In this document: in pieces, positions 16,374 to 26,095 of the stretch
How the letters are laid out: every line of letters starts with the position of its first letter
How positions within the stretch are numbered: the stretch's first letter is position 1
NCBI GenBank assembly: GCA_030432565.1
Contig: JAUIGV010000005.1
Coordinates: 124,001 to 188,000 of the forward strand
Direction: 5' to 3'
Length of the DNA: 64,000 nt
From: Verrucomicrobiia bacterium
GTDB taxonomy: Bacteria; Verrucomicrobiota; Verrucomicrobiia; Verrucomicrobiales; Akkermansiaceae
Notes under the pieces: generated by a model
Told to the model about the DNA's origin: nothing
What the model saw: the letters and a program-made list of their open reading frames with translations, nothing else
Database searches by the model: none
Position numbers and translations under genes: made by a program

Positions 16374-17454
16374 GACTTCCTCCGCTCCAGACCCCACAAG
16401 CCCATCGCCACGTTTCGGGGTCTGTCCAGTCCTTCACACTCAGAGTAATCTCAAGTTCATCTCCTTCTTCGGCCTGAACTTGATCCAAACGTAGGATCCG
16501 GAATCCCCAGTGCGGGGCTCGATTTGGATCCAATGGACTCGAACTCAGCTCCAGATCATCATCGACTTTTGCCTTCATAAAGACAACCAGGCCATCGAGG
16601 ATTCCCGGGTTGATCACCTTCCGCTTGAAGTTCACGTTCTGGGGCAGGCTCGATTCGGTGATGGTGTTCAAATCAACTTCAAGTAGCGGCTCCGCTTCCC
16701 CCAAGAACTGCTTCACCACACCGAGGTCGCAGCTCACAAGGCCATTGTATTCCGCATCATAGGGACGACTCGCCTCCATGCTGGAAAAATCGAAACCGTA
16801 AACATCATTGAGTTCCCAAATGTAGGGCTCACGACGATCATCGTGCATTGTCATGGGCTCGCAGTAGAATTCGAAATCACTCGGTAAAATCAACCCTCCC
16901 GGCTTCAACAATCGATCCCGCAGATCACACACGTTTGGCACCATTGCTTCGTCAAAAAGGAAGTCACCGATCTGTTCGTGAAGAATTACATCCACCTTCT
17001 CATCGAGATATAATTTCGAGCTGTGCACATCCTCGAAGTCCACATTCTCAATGCCATTCTCCGCCGCCAACATCTTGGCATGCTCGATGATCGAGGAGTG
17101 ATCAACCGCATACACCTTCCCCGCTCCCTGCCGCGAAGCAAAGGCCGCCAGTATTCCCGTTCCCGTCCCCAAATCAATCACCCGGTCACCCGGCTTAATC
17201 TTTCGCCTGATCGCTTCATGGTAAAAGGCCATGCGTTGTTGATCCGCCAGCATCCGCTCCTGGGTGTGCAGGTCGGAGAAGTAGTTTACATTCACCTCCC
17301 GGTATTTCTCCGCCGGAGTCACGACCTTCTCGGGCGGATAAAACCACTTCTTGAGCTTGGGGCTGCCACGCAACCACTTGCCCAAGGAGCAGCACTTGCT
17401 TCGCACGCGTCCGGAAATCGACACCGTAAATTTTTGTATTGAAGAAATAGACAT
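16363..17454 (-). CDS. PRMT-like class I SAM-dependent methyltransferase
   Basis: 363 residues. The domain order matches protein arginine methyltransferases. An N-terminal YFSDLHTQERMLADQQR segment parallels the PRMT YF-IHxxMLxDxxR motif. The SAM site DLGTGTGILAAFA is at about 94-106. A double-E loop, HEQIGDFLFDEAM, holds Glu160 and Glu169. VYGFDFSSM follows, and the C-terminal barrel has APHWGF (His315-Trp316) in place of the THW loop. In PRMTs the two Glu residues grip the arginine guanidinium, so an arginine or guanidine substrate is plausible. Such proteins are uncommon in bacteria. About 60 basic residues precede the core. No export signal is obvious. Confidence 0.75.
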   Translation of the reverse strand: MSISSIQKFTVSISGRVRSKCCSLGKWLRGSPKLKKWFYPPEKVVTPAEKYREVNVNYFSDLHTQERMLADQQRMAFYHEAIRRKIKPGDRVIDLGTGTGILAAFASRQGAGKVYAVDHSSIIEHAKMLAAENGIENVDFEDVHSSKLYLDEKVDVILHEQIGDFLFDEAMVPNVCDLRDRLLKPGGLILPSDFEFYCEPMTMHDDRREPYIWELNDVYGFDFSSMEASRPYDAEYNGLVSCDLGVVKQFLGEAEPLLEVDLNTITESSLPQNVNFKRKVINPGILDGLVVFMKAKVDDDLELSSSPLDPNRAPHWGFRILRLDQVQAEEGDELEITLSVKDWTDPETWRWACGVWSGGSPSE

Positions 17455-17554
17455 CTCGATTTGGACGCGACATTACCATGCCGGATTCACAACCCTAGGT
17501 TGACCTCGCCAAGTCAAAAGCCGAATATCCGGCGATTCTACTCCGGACCATCGC

Positions 17555-18532
17555 ATGCCCCCCGATCTAAACCTCCGCTTCCAGGAAAGCATCCTTTCCG
17601 CAACCGGTGCGTCATCACTCGAGGTTGAAGAGGTCCTGCAGGAACTCTGGAGCGGATACGGCCACATCCTGCGAGTCAGGCTCGACGGATCTTCAAGCGT
17701 CATTGTGAAGCACATCCAAATGAAGCCTGCAGGATCTCATCCGCGTGGCTGGAATTCAAACCTCTCCCATCAACGCAAACTCAAATCCTATCAGGTCGAA
17801 ACATCCTGGTATCGTGATTGGAGCAGGCACTGCAGATCAGATGCTCGAATTCCAAAACTGGTCACCTTTGACGAACTGGACGGCGAAATCCTCCTCGCCC
17901 TCGAAAATCTTGATGCCTCGGGATACCCGGTCCGCCTTCGCTCTGTCACTCTAACAGAACTACAAGCTTGCCTCGATTGGCTGGCAAATTTCCACGCCAC
18001 CTTTATGGGGGCGGCACCTGACAAGCTCTGGGAAACAGGAACCTACTGGCACCTCGCAACCCGCAGTGAAGAACTCAAAGCCCTCGACGATCTGCCTCTT
18101 CAAAGTGCCGCACCGGCCCTCGACCAAATCCTTTCCCAAGCACGCTTCCAAACATTCGTCCATGGCGACGCCAAACTTGCCAACTTTTGTTTTTCAAAAT
18201 CAGGAGACCAGGTCGCTGCGGTCGATTTCCAATACGTCGGCGGAGGTTGCGGAATGAAAGACCTCGCTTATTTCATGGGCTCCTGCCTTGACGAATTAGT
18301 CTGCGAGGAAAGAGAATCCGAACTCCTCAATCACTACTTCGCGACGCTCTCCAGCGCTCTCGCAATCAAACATCCGCACCTCGATGCCAAAGCGGTCGAA
18401 TCCGAATGGCGCGCGCTCTTCCCTGTCGCCTGGACTGACTTTCACCGCTTCCTGAAAGGATGGAGCCCGGGGCATTGGAAAATCAATTCCTACAGCGAAC
18501 GCCTCGCACGCGAAGTCCTCGCTTCCCTTTAA
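17555..18532 (+). CDS. Small-molecule phosphotransferase, APH/EcKinase-like
   Basis: 325 residues, protein-kinase-like fold. The ATP-grip strand ([21 protein letters not shown]) sits near residues 34-54. The catalytic Brenner motif HGDAKLANF starts at His203 and the metal-binding [18 protein letters not shown] follows, a pattern shared with choline, ecdysteroid and aminoglycoside kinases. It lies ten bases before an inositol-monophosphatase-type gene, so a kinase/phosphatase pair acting on related substrates is possible. Substrate unknown. Confidence 0.78.
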   Translation: MPPDLNLRFQESILSATGASSLEVEEVLQELWSGYGHILRVRLDGSSSVIVKHIQMKPAGSHPRGWNSNLSHQRKLKSYQVETSWYRDWSRHCRSDARIPKLVTFDELDGEILLALENLDASGYPVRLRSVTLTELQACLDWLANFHATFMGAAPDKLWETGTYWHLATRSEELKALDDLPLQSAAPALDQILSQARFQTFVHGDAKLANFCFSKSGDQVAAVDFQYVGGGCGMKDLAYFMGSCLDELVCEERESELLNHYFATLSSALAIKHPHLDAKAVESEWRALFPVAWTDFHRFLKGWSPGHWKINSYSERLAREVLASL

Positions 18533-18542
18533 AAAAACACCC

Positions 18543-19418
18543 ATGCAACTCACACTCGAACATCTTACCGACCTCGAATCAATTGCCATTGAAGCGGCCC
18601 TCCGTGCCGGCAAAATGATTCGGTCCAAGACGCCCGGCGATCATGAGGTCCAACATAAAGAAGGTGGCAATTCCCAAGCGTCGCGGGTCGTCACCGCGAT
18701 CGACCTCGAAAGTCAACGCCTCATTCTCGAAACCATCGAAGACACTTTGGATCGGTATGAACTCGGTCTCCTCACCGAAGAAAGCCCCGACGACTCCAGC
18801 CGCCATCAACACGACCATTTTTGGTGCATCGACCCGCTCGATGGAACTCTCGCTTTCACCAAAGGCACCCCCGGATACTCGGTGTCGATCAGTCTTGTTT
18901 CCCGGGAGGGCCAACCGCGGATCGGAATCATTTTCGATCCTGTCACCTCGACTCTCTACCATGCCGTTGATCAAAAAGGTGCCCGCAAAAATGGCGACCT
19001 CTGGAAACTCCCGCCGCCTCCGGTGGACGCCCCGCTTACCTTGATGATCGACGACAGCTTTATCGCCCGGGCCAACGCCCCTGCCTTCCGGAGAAAGCTC
19101 GCCGCTTTTACATCACAGTGCGGACTCCACGGCACTGAAATTATCGCTCACGCTGGAGCCGTCCTCAATGCCTGCGGGGTCGCCGAACACGCGCCTTCTC
19201 TCTACTTCAAACTCCCAAAATCCGATCCCGGCGGAGGTTCACTCTGGGATTTTACCGCCACCGCCTGCCTCTTCAATGAACTCGGTCTGCCCGCCAGCGA
19301 CATTCATGGACGCCCTCTTCAGCTCAATCCCGCCGGCGATACCTTTATGAATCGCAACGGCGTCCTCTTTGCCTCAAGCCCGGATCTCGCAACCAAGGCG
19401 TCCGCATGGTTCAAGTAG
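18543..19418 (+). CDS. Inositol monophosphatase family phosphatase
   Basis: 291 residues. Metal-dependent phosphatase of the IMPase/CysQ superfamily. The metal ligands are visible: Glu in LLTEES, Asp97 and Asp100 in IDPLDGT, and Asp236 in SLWDFTATA. It could act on inositol phosphate, 3'-phosphoadenosine 5'-phosphate or histidinol phosphate; motifs alone do not decide. It follows the kinase by ten bases and its end overlaps an alternative upstream start of the next gene, which suggests a three-gene operon. Confidence 0.87.
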   Translation: MQLTLEHLTDLESIAIEAALRAGKMIRSKTPGDHEVQHKEGGNSQASRVVTAIDLESQRLILETIEDTLDRYELGLLTEESPDDSSRHQHDHFWCIDPLDGTLAFTKGTPGYSVSISLVSREGQPRIGIIFDPVTSTLYHAVDQKGARKNGDLWKLPPPPVDAPLTLMIDDSFIARANAPAFRRKLAAFTSQCGLHGTEIIAHAGAVLNACGVAEHAPSLYFKLPKSDPGGGSLWDFTATACLFNELGLPASDIHGRPLQLNPAGDTFMNRNGVLFASSPDLATKASAWFK

Positions 19419-19489
19419 AGCAATTTTCAATCAAGGAGAGTTTGCAGGTCTTTCGTAAATCCCCCAGACTACGCCGTAACCAACACAAA

Positions 19490-20218
19490 ATGAGCGATCC
19501 GGAGGAAACCCCGCCCAAAAGAAACCGTCGCAGACGACGTCGCCGGAGTTCGCCCTCTGCAACAACTGGCACCCCAGACCGGGACTCTCCTGTTCCACAG
19601 AAAAAAGCCGCAAAGCCACCCGGTCTGACGGGCCCCTCAAAAACAGAGACCGCTCTCCTGCCACCATTCACCGGGCTCTCCCTCGAACAGATCCACATCC
19701 CCTCATCGCGGTCAGAGTGCCACGATGCCGTCGATGAAATCCTCGCCGCAGGAATCGGAGGCTTCGATACCGAGGCCAAACCCACCTTCCGCGCCGGACA
19801 AAAAAGCGGCGGCCCCCACGTCGTGCAGTTCTCCCTCACCGACAAAGCCTTCATTTTCCAACTCCATCATCACGAGTGCGAGAAAGCCACCTCGGAGCTT
19901 ATTGCCTCGACCGAAGTGCTAAAAGTGGGATTCGGATTGCAAAACGACCGCGGCCAAATCCGCCACCGACTGGGAATCGACCTCAATCACGTCCTCGACC
20001 TTGATCAAACCTTCCGCAAGATGGGATATCGCGGACAGATTGGCGTTCGGGGTGCCATGGGCGTGCTCTTGAAACAATGCTTCAAGAAATCAAAATCGAC
20101 CACCACCAGCAACTGGGCCCGCCCTGACCTCAGCCCGCGGCAACTGACCTACGCCGCCAATGATGCCTACGCGGCGCTCAAAATCATGGAAGCACTTGAA
20201 CTAAAAGGGCATCTTTAG
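19490..20218 (+). CDS. DEDDy 3'-5' exonuclease, RNase D-like
   Basis: 242 residues from the ATG at 19490; the frame is open 84 bases further upstream but that part overlaps the preceding gene. A basic, Arg-rich N-terminal tail (about residues 8-20) probably binds nucleic acid. The nuclease domain has all DEDDy residues: Asp93 and Glu95 in GFDTEAKP, Asp153 in GLQNDRGQI, and Tyr221 with Asp225 in TYAANDAY. No HRDC domain is present, so it is a minimal exonuclease, similar in plan to the Werner-type exonuclease domain. Probably RNA or DNA trimming in the cytoplasm. Confidence 0.85.
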   Translation: MSDPEETPPKRNRRRRRRRSSPSATTGTPDRDSPVPQKKAAKPPGLTGPSKTETALLPPFTGLSLEQIHIPSSRSECHDAVDEILAAGIGGFDTEAKPTFRAGQKSGGPHVVQFSLTDKAFIFQLHHHECEKATSELIASTEVLKVGFGLQNDRGQIRHRLGIDLNHVLDLDQTFRKMGYRGQIGVRGAMGVLLKQCFKKSKSTTTSNWARPDLSPRQLTYAANDAYAALKIMEALELKGHL

Positions 20219-20296
20219 CAGCTCCCCGAAGGCCCCTGCGCAAGACCTCACACCAGTGTTTCCCATCTCCAAAATCCATGCTAACTCTTGTCGAGC

Positions 20297-21580
20297 ATGA
20301 AACACGAAACACTTTGCCTCCACGGTGGTCACCAGCCTGATTCCGACACCCACTCCCGCGCCGTTCCCATCTATAAGAGCACCGCATTCACTTTCAAGGA
20401 CACCGAACACGCCGCCAACCTCTTTGCCCTCAAAGAGCTGGGGAACATTTACACCCGGTTGATGAATCCCACCACCGATGTCCTGGAAAAGCGCATTTGC
20501 CTGCTTGAAGGGGCCCACGAACTCGCCGGCCTCGCTCACTCCTCCGGCACCGCCGCGATTTTTAATTCCATCATCAACCTCGCCCAGGCTGGCGACAACA
20601 TTGTCTCCGCCCGCAATCTTTATGGCGGCAGCTACACCCAGTTCAACGACATCCTTCCCGCGCTTGGGATCGAGGTCCGCTTTGTCGACTCGCAGGATCC
20701 CCGCCAATTCGCCGACGCCATTGACGACAAGACTCGCGCCCTCTTTTGTGAAACCGTTTCCAATCCCGCCCTCGAAATTACCGACCTTGATGCCGTCGGA
20801 GCCATCGCCAAGGAAAACGGCATTCCCCTCATCGTCGATGCGACCTGCTCGACTCCATACCTCACCAATCCCCTCAATCACGGTGCCGACATCGTCGTCC
20901 ACTCCCTCACCAAGTGGCTTGGTGGACACGGCACCGGCCTTGGTGGCATTGTCATCGATTCCGGCCGCTTCAACTGGGGCGGCGGCAAGCACCCTCTCTT
21001 CGACAATCCCGATAACTCCTACCACGGCCTCCGCTGGGGCCATGACCTCCCCGACATGCTCGCACCGCTGGCCTACATTCTACGCATGCGCACTGTCCCC
21101 CTCCGCAACCTCGGAGCCTGCATCGCGCCCGACAATTCCTGGCAATTTCTCCAGGGCATCGAAACCCTGCCTCTCCGCATGGAACGCCACTGCGAAAACT
21201 CCCTCGCAGTCGCCAAACATCTCAAGGGTCACCCCGGCGTCGAATGGGTCCGCTTCCCCGGGCTCGAGGACGATCCTGAATTCGCCAAAAACCAAAAATA
21301 CCTCCGCGGTAAAGGTGGAAGCGTTGTTGTCTTTGGAATTAAAGGTGGAGCAGAAGCGGGAGCAAAGTTCATCAACTCGCTCCAATTGTTCTCCCACGTT
21401 GCCAACCTTGGTGACGCCAAGTCGCTGGCGATTCACCCGGCCACCACGACCCATTCGCAGCTCACCTCCGAGCAACAACTCGCCGGTGGCATCCGCCCCG
21501 AACTTGTCCGCCTCTCCGTCGGCATCGAGCACATCGACGATATCCTCGCCGACCTCGACCAAGCCCTTGCCCAAGCGTAA
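20297..21580 (+). CDS. metY: O-acetylhomoserine/O-succinylhomoserine sulfhydrylase
   Basis: 427 residues from the ATG at 20297 (a TTG nine bases earlier is in frame). Cys/Met-metabolism PLP enzyme that adds sulfide to an activated homoserine. Present are the N-terminal ETLCLHGG, IYTRLMNPTTDVLE, the SSGTAAIF phosphate-binding loop, and the PLP Lys206 in VHSLTKWLGGHGTG. The C-terminal TTHSQLT and VRLSVGIEHIDDI blocks are typical of the sulfhydrylase branch. The usual DNTFATP is DATCSTP here. A repeat element follows directly. Confidence 0.88.
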   Translation: MKHETLCLHGGHQPDSDTHSRAVPIYKSTAFTFKDTEHAANLFALKELGNIYTRLMNPTTDVLEKRICLLEGAHELAGLAHSSGTAAIFNSIINLAQAGDNIVSARNLYGGSYTQFNDILPALGIEVRFVDSQDPRQFADAIDDKTRALFCETVSNPALEITDLDAVGAIAKENGIPLIVDATCSTPYLTNPLNHGADIVVHSLTKWLGGHGTGLGGIVIDSGRFNWGGGKHPLFDNPDNSYHGLRWGHDLPDMLAPLAYILRMRTVPLRNLGACIAPDNSWQFLQGIETLPLRMERHCENSLAVAKHLKGHPGVEWVRFPGLEDDPEFAKNQKYLRGKGGSVVVFGIKGGAEAGAKFINSLQLFSHVANLGDAKSLAIHPATTTHSQLTSEQQLAGGIRPELVRLSVGIEHIDDILADLDQALAQA

Positions 21581-21584
21581 ATCG

Positions 21585-21719
21585 TTGACCACAGAGAACA
21601 CGGAGAAAGCAGAGGCTTGAGACGAGAATTCCAGGCGAACCAGAAAAACACCCGCACACTTAGGCGACTCGTTTTCTCCACTTCACGATGCTCAAATAAT
21701 TGGCGACCTCTGTGGTCAA
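21585..21719. repeat. MITE-like palindromic element with ACCACAGAG ends
   Basis: TTGACCACAGAG (21585-21596) and its exact reverse complement CTCTGTGGTCAA (21708-21719) bound about 135 bases. Inside are further complementary segments (GGAGAAA with TTTCTCC, ACGAG with CTCGT), so the whole can fold on itself. Sequences beginning ACCACAGAGAACAC are familiar as dispersed intergenic repeats in several bacterial groups. No transposase gene is present. It fills nearly the whole gap between metY and the Lon-domain gene. Confidence 0.5.
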
Positions 21720-21737
21720 AACTCCTCGACTCAAAAA

Positions 21738-22358
21738 ATGGACTCATTAGAAATTCCAAAAACCTGCGGTGTCATCCTCCTCCCAGACACCGTGCTCTTT
21801 CCACACGGCGGAATGCCCCTCCATATTTTTGAGCCGCGTTATCGGCAAATGATCAATGACGCCTTGGAGGGGAACTGCATGTTTTGCGTGGGCAACCTCC
21901 TCGGCGACGATAGCTCGGACCCCGACCGCTGCGCCGCTCCCGTTGGAACCATCGGCCTGATCCGCGCCTCGCGGGAAGCTGACAACGGCACTTCAAACCT
22001 CCTCCTCCACGGAGTTTTCCGCGTCTATTTCGAGGAATGGCTCGAGGACAAACCCTACCCATACGCCAGGATCAGGCCCATTCTCGACACCACGCTCGCC
22101 GCTGACGAAGAAGCGGAATATCTCGGAAGACTCCGTCGCACCATCAATCGAACTCTCTCCGGATTTCCCTCGGAGGTGAACGAGCAAATCAACACTACGC
22201 TCGATAAAGCCGGGGACTCCGCGACCTGCTCCGATGCTGTCGCGCAGCAATTTATTCACGACCCAAATGACCGTCAACGCCTGCTTGAAACCCCCGAAGT
22301 TCGAAAACGAATCGATTTTTTAATTCAGTTTCTGGAAAAAGCAGGTCCCTCCGTCTAA
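21738..22358 (+). CDS. Lon protease N-terminal (substrate-binding) domain protein
   Basis: 206 residues. Matches the stand-alone LON substrate-binding domain: ILLPDTVLFPHGGMPLHIFEPRYRQM at the start, followed by the beta-barrel VGTIGLIRAS and a helical C-terminal bundle. There is no AAA+ or peptidase domain. Such proteins are widespread but their role is unclear; peptide binding or regulation of proteolysis is inferred. Six bases separate it from the next secreted protein gene. Confidence 0.85.
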   Translation: MDSLEIPKTCGVILLPDTVLFPHGGMPLHIFEPRYRQMINDALEGNCMFCVGNLLGDDSSDPDRCAAPVGTIGLIRASREADNGTSNLLLHGVFRVYFEEWLEDKPYPYARIRPILDTTLAADEEAEYLGRLRRTINRTLSGFPSEVNEQINTTLDKAGDSATCSDAVAQQFIHDPNDRQRLLETPEVRKRIDFLIQFLEKAGPSV

Positions 22359-22364
22359 CCTCTC

Positions 22365-23237
22365 ATGAAACCCCTCTTCTTTCTCTTACTCATTGCCCCG
22401 CTTGGAGGCCAAACCCTTGGCGGCTTCGAACCATTCACCCAACAAGATAATGGTGAAAGCTGGATCTTCTATGACTACGCGAACGAAGAGGCGATTGATG
22501 CTCCGTGGAACTTTTCAAATTCCGGAGACCCCGAAATCTATGCTCCCTTCACCCTGGACTTCGGCGTCTCCCTCTTCGCCAATATCATGTCATCCAACGG
22601 CTTCTTTGTCGGAAGCTACGCCGATGCCGGGATTAACACCATCATTTGCGATGTCTTCATTGAGGACATCAACAGTTTCTCAGATGTCGAATTCTATATT
22701 CTTGCCGGAGGCACCTTCTACTACAGCGATTTCTACGTCATTGAACAATCTGGCTGGGTTGGCCTCCAAAATTCATTCTCGAAAGACCAGTGGTATTTTT
22801 ACGACGACGATGATCGGGAATTTATCGAAGTGGATCTGACCCCTGCCATTCTCTCCGACGTCTCCGAAATCGGTCTCAATTTCTACCCCGTTCTGGGACT
22901 GACGGATGAAGAGGGAAATCCGATTCTCGATGGCGACGGGAACCAGATATTCCCGGGTGATGGCAGGGTCGTAGCCCTCGACAATTTCACCCTCCTGCCG
23001 GACCTCACCGCCCCGGAAGTCGCTGTTTCGACTCACCCCCCCTCCGCCAAGATCACATTCACCGGAATCGAAGGCATGGAATACACCATCCAAACCTCAA
23101 GCAACCTCCGGGCAAACAGCTGGACAAATGTGGGGAGTCCCTTCGAAATTGTCGGGGAATCGTCGACCAATGTCCCCATGACAAACAGGGGCTTTTTCAG
23201 GATCCTCAGCCAGCCATTCTACGTCGAGGCTCCATAG
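22365..23237 (+). CDS. Secreted protein with C-terminal SxNL/FyRv beta domain
   Basis: 290 residues. A signal peptide covers about residues 1-16. The central part is beta-rich, aromatic and acidic. The C-terminal 70 residues ([19 protein letters not shown], then GFFRIL) resemble the C-terminal domains of the proteins at 30999 and 33183 (EASSNLSDW and FYRVVEQ; YSTDLENW and ARLRV). I read this as a shared surface or secretion module. A short Asp-rich stretch near residues 145-150 and another near 190 may bind calcium. Function otherwise unknown. Confidence 0.7.
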   Translation: MKPLFFLLLIAPLGGQTLGGFEPFTQQDNGESWIFYDYANEEAIDAPWNFSNSGDPEIYAPFTLDFGVSLFANIMSSNGFFVGSYADAGINTIICDVFIEDINSFSDVEFYILAGGTFYYSDFYVIEQSGWVGLQNSFSKDQWYFYDDDDREFIEVDLTPAILSDVSEIGLNFYPVLGLTDEEGNPILDGDGNQIFPGDGRVVALDNFTLLPDLTAPEVAVSTHPPSAKITFTGIEGMEYTIQTSSNLRANSWTNVGSPFEIVGESSTNVPMTNRGFFRILSQPFYVEAP

Positions 23238-23286
23238 CGAAAAAAAACTTTCGCAAAGTCCGCCACTCTGCCTTATCCCAGCGGCG

Positions 23287-24573
23287 ATGAAAATTGTGGT
23301 CGCATACTCTGGTGGTCTTGACACCTCCGTCCTCCTCCTCTGGCTCAAAGAGAAATACAATGCCGAAATCATCGCCTATTGCGCTGATGTCGGACAAGCG
23401 GAGGAACTCGACGGGCTTGAAGAAAAAGCTCTCAGCACCGGCGCCTCCAAGTGCTATATCGGTGATCTTAAAGAGGAATTTGCCGCGGACTACATCTATC
23501 CGATGTTCCAGGCCAACGCTGTTTACGAAGGCCGCTACCTTCTCGGCACCTCCATCGCCCGCCCCTGCATTATCAAGGGCATGCTCGAGGTCGCCCGTGC
23601 CGAAGGGGCCGATGCCATCGCCCATGGTGCCACCGGAAAAGGAAACGACCAGGTTCGCTTCGAACTCTCTTTGAACGCCCTCGCTCCCGACATTAAAATG
23701 ATCGCTCCCTGGCGCGATCATTCCTTCCGCGAGCAATTCCCCGGCCGCGCCGAAATGATTGCCTATTGTGAAGAGAACGGCATCAAGGTTCAGGCTTCAA
23801 ACAAGAAGCCCTACTCCATGGACCGAAACCTCCTTCACATTTCCTTTGAAGCCGGTGCCCTCGAAGATACCTGGTATGACGGTTCAACCGAAACCGATAA
23901 AGACATGTATGTCCTCTCCGTCTCCCCGGAGGATGCTCCCGATACTCCTGAATATGTCCAGTGCCTCTTCGAAAACGGGAACCTGGTCGGCCTTAAAAAT
24001 GACAACCTTGCGGGGTATATCTCCGAACTATCCGACTTCGAGGTCAAAGGCGAAAAGGACGGCTACACCCTTCTTACTCCTTACGGGGTGATGCGCGTTC
24101 TCAACCACCTCGGTGGCAAGCACGGCATCGGCCGCATCGACATCGTCGAAAACCGCTTCGTCGGCATGAAATCCCGAGGCATTTACGAGACTCCCGGAGG
24201 CACCATTCTTCTCGCAGCCCACCAGGATCTCGAAACTCTTACCATCGACCGTGAGGCCCAACACGTTCGCGACTCCCTGATCCCGAAATATGCCCAACTC
24301 GTTTATAACGGGTTCTGGTTTGCTCCCGAACGCGAGGCCATTCAAGCCCTCGTCTCCGAGACCCAAAAAACAGTCAACGGCGAAGTACGACTCAAGCTCT
24401 ACAAGGGCAACATTATCAACGCCGGCCGCCGTTCTCCAAACAGCCTCTACGACGAGGATATCGCCACAATGGAAGGCGGCCAGGAAGAAGCCTACAACCA
24501 AAACGACGCCTCCGGCTTTATCGCGCTCAACGGGCTCCGCCTAAAACAGTTCGCCCGCGTGAATCATAAGTAA
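23287..24573 (+). CDS. argG: Argininosuccinate synthase
   Basis: 428 residues, normal length. It joins citrulline and aspartate using ATP in arginine synthesis. The N-terminal [14 protein letters not shown] is the PP-loop; [13 protein letters not shown] and the [23 protein letters not shown] segment are diagnostic. The ATG at 23287 directly precedes the conserved start. Monocistronic: a clear terminator follows at 24612-24644. Confidence 0.97.
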   Translation: MKIVVAYSGGLDTSVLLLWLKEKYNAEIIAYCADVGQAEELDGLEEKALSTGASKCYIGDLKEEFAADYIYPMFQANAVYEGRYLLGTSIARPCIIKGMLEVARAEGADAIAHGATGKGNDQVRFELSLNALAPDIKMIAPWRDHSFREQFPGRAEMIAYCEENGIKVQASNKKPYSMDRNLLHISFEAGALEDTWYDGSTETDKDMYVLSVSPEDAPDTPEYVQCLFENGNLVGLKNDNLAGYISELSDFEVKGEKDGYTLLTPYGVMRVLNHLGGKHGIGRIDIVENRFVGMKSRGIYETPGGTILLAAHQDLETLTIDREAQHVRDSLIPKYAQLVYNGFWFAPEREAIQALVSETQKTVNGEVRLKLYKGNIINAGRRSPNSLYDEDIATMEGGQEEAYNQNDASGFIALNGLRLKQFARVNHK

Positions 24574-24611
24574 TACGGGCTTCCAGCCTGTGTCTCTTGA
24601 AATCACTTCCC

Positions 24612-24644
24612 AAAACCGAAGCCTCACCGGGCTTCGGTTTTTTC
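24612..24644 (+). terminator. Rho-independent terminator of argG
   Basis: AAAACCGAAGCC (24612-24623) pairs perfectly with GGCTTCGGTTTT (24630-24641) around a six-base loop, followed by further T. Twelve base pairs. The A-rich 5' flank makes it bidirectional, serving the convergent DUF1501 gene that ends at 24658. Confidence 0.9.
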
Positions 24645-24657
24645 TTTGCAGTATTCT

Positions 24658-26067
24658 TCAACCCAAAATCTCCCCGGCAGCGCTTTCACCTTCATTCAGA
24701 TCCACCCTCTCCGGCCTTCCCTTGTGCTGGTAGATCACCTTGTTGTGATCAAGCCCCAGCAAATCGAGCACTGTCGCATGAAGATCGTGAACATGCAGCT
24801 TGTCCTCGGTCGCATACAAGCCCAGGTCATCCGTCGCCCCGATCGTCTGGCCACCTTTCACCCCGCCACCCGCCATCCACATCGTGAACCCGGTCGGATT
24901 GTGATCACGACCATCGCCCTTTTCACTCATCGGGGTCCGGCCAAATTCCCCTCCCCAAATCACCAGTGTTTCATCGAGCAACCCCCGCTGTTTTAAATCC
25001 TGAATCAAGCCCACAATCGGTTGATCAACGTTCCCGCAAAGCCGGGCATGGTTTTTTTCCATCCCGCTGTGGCTGTCCCACTTGCTCCCCGCACCATGAT
25101 ACAACTGCACAAATCGCACCCCGCGCTCCACCAACCGCCGCGCCATCAGGCACTGACGTCCAAACACCCTGGTCTGCTCGTTTTCAAGCCCATACATTCT
25201 TTTGACGGCAGCCTGTTCACTTTCCAGATCTATCGCCTCCGGCGCTTCCGCTTGCATCCGATACGCCAGCTCGTAGCTCCGAATCCTCGCTTCAAGCTCG
25301 GTGTTCGATTGCCTGCCCATCAGGTGTTCCTCGTTCAGCCGATTGAGAAAAGACAACTTCCCCCGCTGCCGCTTCTCCGTCACCCCCTCGGGCAAATTCA
25401 AGTTTGCCACCGGCTCGTGACCCGATTCAAAAAGCGTCCCTTGATAACTCGCCGGCATAAAGCCCGACCCCCAGCAGCGGGAACCGTTCACGACCATCGC
25501 ATTACTGTCCTTGATCACCGTAAACGCCGGCAAATTATCACTCACTGATCCCAACCCGTAGTTCACCCACGCCCCCAAGGAAGGTCGTCCCCCAAACACC
25601 GAACCCGTATTCATCTGGGAAACCCCACCCGCATGATTAATCCCGTCTGAGACACACGATCTAATCACACACAAATCATCCGCAATGCTCGAATGCCGGG
25701 GCAACCAGTCGGATATCCAAAGCCCACTCTCTCCGTGCTGCTTCCATTCCCGCTTTGATTCAAGCAAAGGCGAACCCGCTTCTCCCATCGCTGTTACCGG
25801 CCGCTCAAAACTCTCCGGCAGGGGGCTCCCCGCCAACTTGTTTAACAAAGGCTTGGGATCAAAAAGATCAAGATGGCTCGGCCCTCCCTCCATAAAGAGA
25901 AAGATCACACTCTTTGCTTTCCCCAAATGATGCGGGATCTTCTCTGCTACGGGATTCCTCGTCCTTAATTCACTTCCATAAAGCCTCTCTCCCGTTAGCG
26001 CCGACAAAACAACGCCGCCAAACCCGGCTCCCGAGTTCATCAGAAATTGCCGGCGCGAGTGCGGCAT
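24658..26067 (-). CDS. DUF1501 family protein, Tat-exported
   Basis: 469 residues from the ATG at 26067 (MPHSRRQFLMNSG); an ATG at 26088 in frame would add seven residues. A twin-arginine signal is followed by an alkaline-phosphatase/sulfatase-like fold: VIFLFMEGGPSHLDLFDPKP, GGEFGRTPM and DHNP with conserved Asp and His likely to bind metal. DUF1501 proteins are a hallmark of planctomycetes and verrucomicrobia and nearly always accompany DUF1549/DUF1553 proteins, as here, where the partner gene ends 28 bases upstream. Biochemical role unproven; periplasmic hydrolase of glycan substituents is a common guess. Confidence 0.9.
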   Translation of the reverse strand: MPHSRRQFLMNSGAGFGGVVLSALTGERLYGSELRTRNPVAEKIPHHLGKAKSVIFLFMEGGPSHLDLFDPKPLLNKLAGSPLPESFERPVTAMGEAGSPLLESKREWKQHGESGLWISDWLPRHSSIADDLCVIRSCVSDGINHAGGVSQMNTGSVFGGRPSLGAWVNYGLGSVSDNLPAFTVIKDSNAMVVNGSRCWGSGFMPASYQGTLFESGHEPVANLNLPEGVTEKRQRGKLSFLNRLNEEHLMGRQSNTELEARIRSYELAYRMQAEAPEAIDLESEQAAVKRMYGLENEQTRVFGRQCLMARRLVERGVRFVQLYHGAGSKWDSHSGMEKNHARLCGNVDQPIVGLIQDLKQRGLLDETLVIWGGEFGRTPMSEKGDGRDHNPTGFTMWMAGGGVKGGQTIGATDDLGLYATEDKLHVHDLHATVLDLLGLDHNKVIYQHKGRPERVDLNEGESAAGEILG

Positions 26068-26095
26068 TATGATTCGACGACAAGACATGACTCAA

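Noticed and set aside
20201-21043. Leftward 280-codon frame opposite metY
   Set aside because: Antisense shadow; the forward strand encodes an unambiguous PLP enzyme.
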